DNA from: DASUXA01 sp036378155
Lineage (GTDB): Bacteria; Actinomycetota; Actinomycetes; Mycobacteriales; Micromonosporaceae
Length of the DNA: 16,803 nt
Direction of reading: 5' to 3'
Assembly (NCBI GenBank): GCA_036378155.1
Contig: DASUXA010000071.1
Location: 1-16,803, forward strand
Shown: piece after piece, positions 13,991 to 16,803 of the stretch
Layout of the letters: the number at the start of each line of letters is the position of its first letter
Position numbering within the stretch: the first letter of the stretch is position 1
The notes under the pieces: model-generated
Databases searched by the model: none
The model's input: only the letters and a program-made list of their open reading frames with translations
Told to the model about the DNA's origin: nothing
Made by a program: the position numbers and the translations under genes

Positions 13991-14791
13991 TTACCGGAAC
14001 CGCCCGAAGTCCGGCTGGCGCTTCTCGGCGAACGCGCGAGCACCCTCCGCAGCCTCCTCGGTGTGGCTGAACACGTCGAGCCCGTCGAACGACAGGTTCG
14101 ACAGCCCGGCGATGTGGTCGGAGTCGGCGTTGAACGAGTGCTTGAGGAACCGCAGCGCGGTCGGCGAGTACGACGCGATCCGCCGTCCCCACTCCAGCGC
14201 CGTGGGCATCAGGTCGGGTCCCGGTACCACGGCGTTGACCAGCCCCCAGGACAGCGCGGTCGGCGCGTCGATCCGGTCCAGCAGGAACCACATCTGCCGG
14301 GCGCGCTTCTCGCCGATGACCCGGGCGAGGTACGCCGTGCCGAAGCCGCCGTCGAACGAGCCGACCCTCGGCCCCGCCTGCCCGAACGTCGCGTGCTCGG
14401 CGGCGATCGACAGGTCGCACAGTACGTGCAGGACGTGACCGCCACCGATCGCGATGCCGTTGACCGCGGCGATCACCGGCTTCGGGATGTCGCGGATGAT
14501 CCGGTGCAGCCGCTCGATCTCGAACGTTCCCCACTCGGTCTCGCCGTACCCACCGGTTTCGGCGCGTTCCTTCACGTCGCCGCCGGCGCAGAACGCCCGA
14601 TCCCCCGCGCCGGTGAGGATCACGGCGGCGACCTCGCGGGACGCCCACGCCGTCTTGAACGCGTAGATCAGTTCGTCGACGGTACGGCCGCGGAAGGAGT
14701 TCATCCGGTCCGCCCGGTCGATGGTGATGACCGCTACGCCGCCTGACTCGACCGTGTAGCGCACGTCAGTGAAGTCGTCGATACGGGGCAC
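13991..14791 (-). CDS. Crotonase-superfamily enzyme, MenB/BadI-like (1,4-dihydroxy-2-naphthoyl-CoA synthase or ring-cleaving hydrolase type)
   Basis: This 266-residue crotonase-fold acyl-CoA enzyme shows AFCAGGD (67-72, first oxyanion strand), IGGGHVLHVLCDL (115-127, second oxyanion site), GSFDGG (144-149, MenB type), the family signature YLARVIGEKRAR, and the C-terminal KRQPDFGRFR. The N-terminal part (MNSFRGRTVDELI, GDRAFC, IRDIPKPVIA) looks more like 2-ketocyclohexanecarboxyl-CoA hydrolase BadI, while the middle looks like MenB. A Tyr normal near the C-terminus in both (xYxTxE) is Ser242 here. The reaction is therefore uncertain: a Dieckmann-type ring closure or opening on an aryl or alicyclic CoA ester. 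The start is uncertain. GTG 14791 is preferred, since longer forms run into the divergent hydrolase; TTG at 14800 or 14812 is possible. Confidence 0.85.
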   Translation of the reverse strand: MPRIDDFTDVRYTVESGGVAVITIDRADRMNSFRGRTVDELIYAFKTAWASREVAAVILTGAGDRAFCAGGDVKERAETGGYGETEWGTFEIERLHRIIRDIPKPVIAAVNGIAIGGGHVLHVLCDLSIAAEHATFGQAGPRVGSFDGGFGTAYLARVIGEKRARQMWFLLDRIDAPTALSWGLVNAVVPGPDLMPTALEWGRRIASYSPTALRFLKHSFNADSDHIAGLSNLSFDGLDVFSHTEEAAEGARAFAEKRQPDFGRFR

Positions 14792-14884
14792 GGAAGACAA
14801 CGATAGCGTCAACCATTCGCGCGAGCAGTGCAGCGAGCAGCGAAGCGGAGCCCCGCAGTGGCGAACGGAAGATGATACTGGTCC

Positions 14885-15757
14885 ATGAGCGCGAGCCGAC
14901 ACGACCAGCCCGAACGCACCACGCCCTCCGGACCGACGGTGCCGCAGGACCCTCGCGAGGTTCTGACCCGCCCGGCGCCCCCGCCCGACCTGACCGTCAG
15001 GTACGGCGAGCACCCCGACCACGTCGCGGACGTCTGGCTACCCGATTCCGATGGCGGCGCCCGACCGGGTTCCGGTACCGGCGCCCGACCGCTTGTGCTG
15101 TTCCTGCACGGCGGCTTCTGGAAAGCCGAGTACGACCGCGCGCACACCGCCCCGCTCGCCAGCGATCTCGCCGAGCGCGGTTGGCCGGTCGCCAGCCTCG
15201 AGTACCGCCGGGTCGGGCAGCCCGGTGGCGGCTGGCGGGGCACGCTCGACGATGTCGCGCAGGCGGTCGCGGCGGTACCGGGTCTGCTCGCCGCCCGGGT
15301 GCCGGGGCTGGATCCGGCGCGACCGGTACTCGCCGGGCATTCCGCGGGGGGTCACCTCGCGCTGTGGGCGGCGCACCGCGCCGCCCACAGCGACTCGCCA
15401 CCTCGCGGGGTACTCGCGCTGGCGCCGGTGGCGAGCCTCGCCGAGGCGTACCGTCGCCACCTCGACGACGACGCGGTGGTCGGGTTGCTCGGCGGCGACC
15501 CGAGCCGGGTTCCCGATCGGTACCGGCAGGCGGACCCGGCCGCGCTGGTCCCGCTCGGCGTGCCCGCGGTGGTGCTGCACGGCACCGAGGACGTCCAGGT
15601 GCCGCTGGCGGTGTCCGAGCGGTACGTCGACGCCGCCCGGTCGGCGGGCGACCCGGTACAGCTCACAGTCCTGCCGGGGGTCGAGCACTTCGGCCTCATC
15701 GACCCGCGGTCGTCGGCGTGGCCGGCGGTACTGGCGGCGCTCACCCGACTGGGTTGA
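14885..15757 (+). CDS. Alpha/beta hydrolase, HGGxW esterase / kynurenine-formamidase-like
   Basis: This 290-residue cytoplasmic hydrolase has an HGGFWK oxyanion motif (75-80), nucleophile elbow GHSAGG (Ser153), acid Asp236 in HGTED, and His268 in GVEHFG, so the catalytic triad is complete. HGGxW is typical of the kynurenine formamidase and hormone-sensitive-lipase-like branches; no tryptophan-degradation neighbours are seen, so general esterase or amidase is safer. There is no signal peptide, and the first 35 residues look disordered. It is divergent from the crotonase gene, with 93 bases between starts. The ATG at 14885 has only a poor ribosome binding site. Confidence 0.88.
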   Translation: MSASRHDQPERTTPSGPTVPQDPREVLTRPAPPPDLTVRYGEHPDHVADVWLPDSDGGARPGSGTGARPLVLFLHGGFWKAEYDRAHTAPLASDLAERGWPVASLEYRRVGQPGGGWRGTLDDVAQAVAAVPGLLAARVPGLDPARPVLAGHSAGGHLALWAAHRAAHSDSPPRGVLALAPVASLAEAYRRHLDDDAVVGLLGGDPSRVPDRYRQADPAALVPLGVPAVVLHGTEDVQVPLAVSERYVDAARSAGDPVQLTVLPGVEHFGLIDPRSSAWPAVLAALTRLG

Positions 15758-15818
15758 GTGCGGGTCCGCTCGTCGGTACCGCGACCCGGTCGCCGCCCTG
15801 ATCGGGCCACGGGGTGCA

Positions 15819-15847
15819 TTGACGCTCGCAGGGAAAGGCGGTACAAC
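15819..15847 (+). promoter_or_regulatory. Putative sigma-70-type promoter for the substrate-binding protein gene
   Basis: TTGACG (15819-15824) and TACAAC (15842-15847) are separated by 17 bases, in the 138-base gap before the GTG at 15896. The -10 matches four of six consensus bases. Confidence 0.5.
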
Positions 15848-15895
15848 GCCTTGCGGGCCAGAACTGCTGGCCACCGCCCCGGGGGAGGAACCAGC

Positions 15896-16803
15896 GTGTC
15901 CCAGCTCAACCGACGGCAGGCCCTCAAGCTGTTCGCGGCGCTCGGCGCCGCGGGCGTGGCCGGCCCGGCGCTGGCCGCCTGCGGTTCCGGAGGCTCCGAC
16001 GACAGCGGCGACCGGTCGCCGGTCAAGATCGGGATGCTGGTCCCGCAGTCCGGCGCGTACAAGACGATCGGTGACGAGCAGACCTACGGCTTCGAGCTGT
16101 ACGTCCGGCTCAACGGCAACAAGCTGGGCGGTCGACCGGTCCAGTTGGTGTACGCCGACGAGGGCGAGAGCGCCGGGTCCGGCAAGGCGGCGCTGGCGAA
16201 GCTGCTCAAGCAGGACCAGGTCCAGGTGCTGTGCGGGGTCGCGAACTCCCTGGTGATGGAGGCGATCAAGGACGACGTCGAGGCGGCGCAGACGCCGCTG
16301 CTCGGTTCGAACGCCTCGCCGACCACGCTCGGCGGCGTCCGGTACATCTGGCGCACCTCGTACGTCAACGACGAACCCGGACAGGCGCTGGGCAAGTACG
16401 TCGCGGAGCGGGTCGGTCGGGGCAGCGTGTTCCTCGCGGCGGCGGACTACGCCGCCGGACACGACATAGTCGGCGGCTTCCTCAAGACGTTCAAGCCGGC
16501 TGGCGGCAAGGTCGCCGGCGAACCGATGTACACACCGTTCCCGGACGGCAACGACTTCGGGCCGGTGTTTTCGAGGGTCCGCGCGTCCGGCGCGAGCGCC
16601 GTGTTCTGTTTCTACGGCGGGACGCAGGCGCTGGAGTTCGTCAAGCAGTACCACGACGCCGGGCTGAAGCAGCCGATCTACGCGCCCGGGTTCCTCACCG
16701 AGGGGTCCATCCTCAAGCAGGAAGGCGACGCCGCGAAGGGCATCCTGACCGCGATGAACTACTCGCCGGACCTGGACAACCAGGCGAACCGACGGTTCGT
16801 CGC
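15896..16803 (+). CDS. ABC transporter substrate-binding lipoprotein, branched-chain amino acid type (3' end beyond window)
   Basis: The 302 visible residues form a Leu/Ile/Val-binding-type (periplasmic binding fold I) extracellular receptor for an ABC importer. The signal peptide has a twin-Arg-like NRRQALK followed by a hydrophobic stretch and the lipobox LAAC with Cys29, so it should be a membrane-anchored lipoprotein, perhaps Tat-exported. The mature part begins VKIGMLVPQSGAY, then has GFELYVRLNG, a first-lobe region with GSNASPTTL, and VFCFYGGTQALEFVKQY in the second lobe, all typical of LivJ- and amide-binding-like receptors. The GTG at 15896 has GGGGGAGG upstream with good spacing. Ligand specificity cannot be told; transporter permease genes would be expected to the right of the window. 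Confidence 0.92.
   Translation, partial: MSQLNRRQALKLFAALGAAGVAGPALAACGSGGSDDSGDRSPVKIGMLVPQSGAYKTIGDEQTYGFELYVRLNGNKLGGRPVQLVYADEGESAGSGKAALAKLLKQDQVQVLCGVANSLVMEAIKDDVEAAQTPLLGSNASPTTLGGVRYIWRTSYVNDEPGQALGKYVAERVGRGSVFLAAADYAAGHDIVGGFLKTFKPAGGKVAGEPMYTPFPDGNDFGPVFSRVRASGASAVFCFYGGTQALEFVKQYHDAGLKQPIYAPGFLTEGSILKQEGDAAKGILTAMNYSPDLDNQANRRFV

Noticed and set aside
13876..14043. N-terminal extension of Bpa up to 14043
   Set aside because: It would overlap the end of the crotonase gene and is low-complexity; ATG 13875 has a ribosome site and matches the family start.
14791..15022. Long N-terminal extension of the crotonase gene up to ATG 15022
   Set aside because: It would overlap the divergent alpha/beta hydrolase coding region and adds Arg-rich sequence absent from the family.

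Overview
The window is very GC-rich, with dense coding and strong G/C preference at third codon positions. It carries an AfsR-type SARP regulator with a TTA codon, a modular type I polyketide synthase and a bacterial proteasome activator ending in GQYL. Together these point to a filamentous actinomycete (Streptomyces, Micromonospora or a relative). I cannot name the species from sequence alone.

Layout. Positions 1-7128 (minus strand) hold the first 2376 residues of a type I PKS that runs off the left edge: a KSQ-AT-ACP loading module, then module 1 as KS-AT-DH and the start of a KR region. The gap 7129-7496 is a divergent promoter region with a possible minus-strand promoter, hairpins and 11-bp-phased direct repeats. 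On the plus strand come an 18-codon ORF with a near-perfect Shine-Dalgarno (7497-7553), a perfect 10-bp-stem hairpin, a stand-alone condensation-domain protein (7692-9062), a terminator hairpin and a roughly 1000-residue SARP/NB-ARC/TPR regulator (9407-12400). A convergent terminator follows, then a minus-strand transthyretin/5-hydroxyisourate-hydrolase-like protein that has lost catalytic motifs (12446-12784). It is divergent from a 41-residue peptide gene with three exact 9-residue-spaced DTNWG repeats (13002-13127), which ends in a strong terminator.

From 13273 the content looks like ordinary genome: bpa (minus), a MenB/BadI-like crotonase (minus), an HGGxW alpha/beta hydrolase (plus) and the start of a branched-chain-amino-acid-type substrate-binding lipoprotein (plus, cut by the right edge). 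The terminator near 13174-13220 is a reasonable guess for the right edge of the biosynthetic cluster.

How it may work together (inference). Both AT domains carry methylmalonyl-type motifs, so the PKS should start with propionyl, made by decarboxylation on the KSQ domain, and add a methylmalonyl unit that is at least ketoreduced and dehydrated if the KR continues normally. The AfsR-like protein is the probable pathway activator. The condensation-domain protein may acylate, condense or release an intermediate. The two tiny repeat-containing peptides and the degenerate transthyretin-like protein are the parts least explained by a standard PKS cluster and the best place to look for something new.
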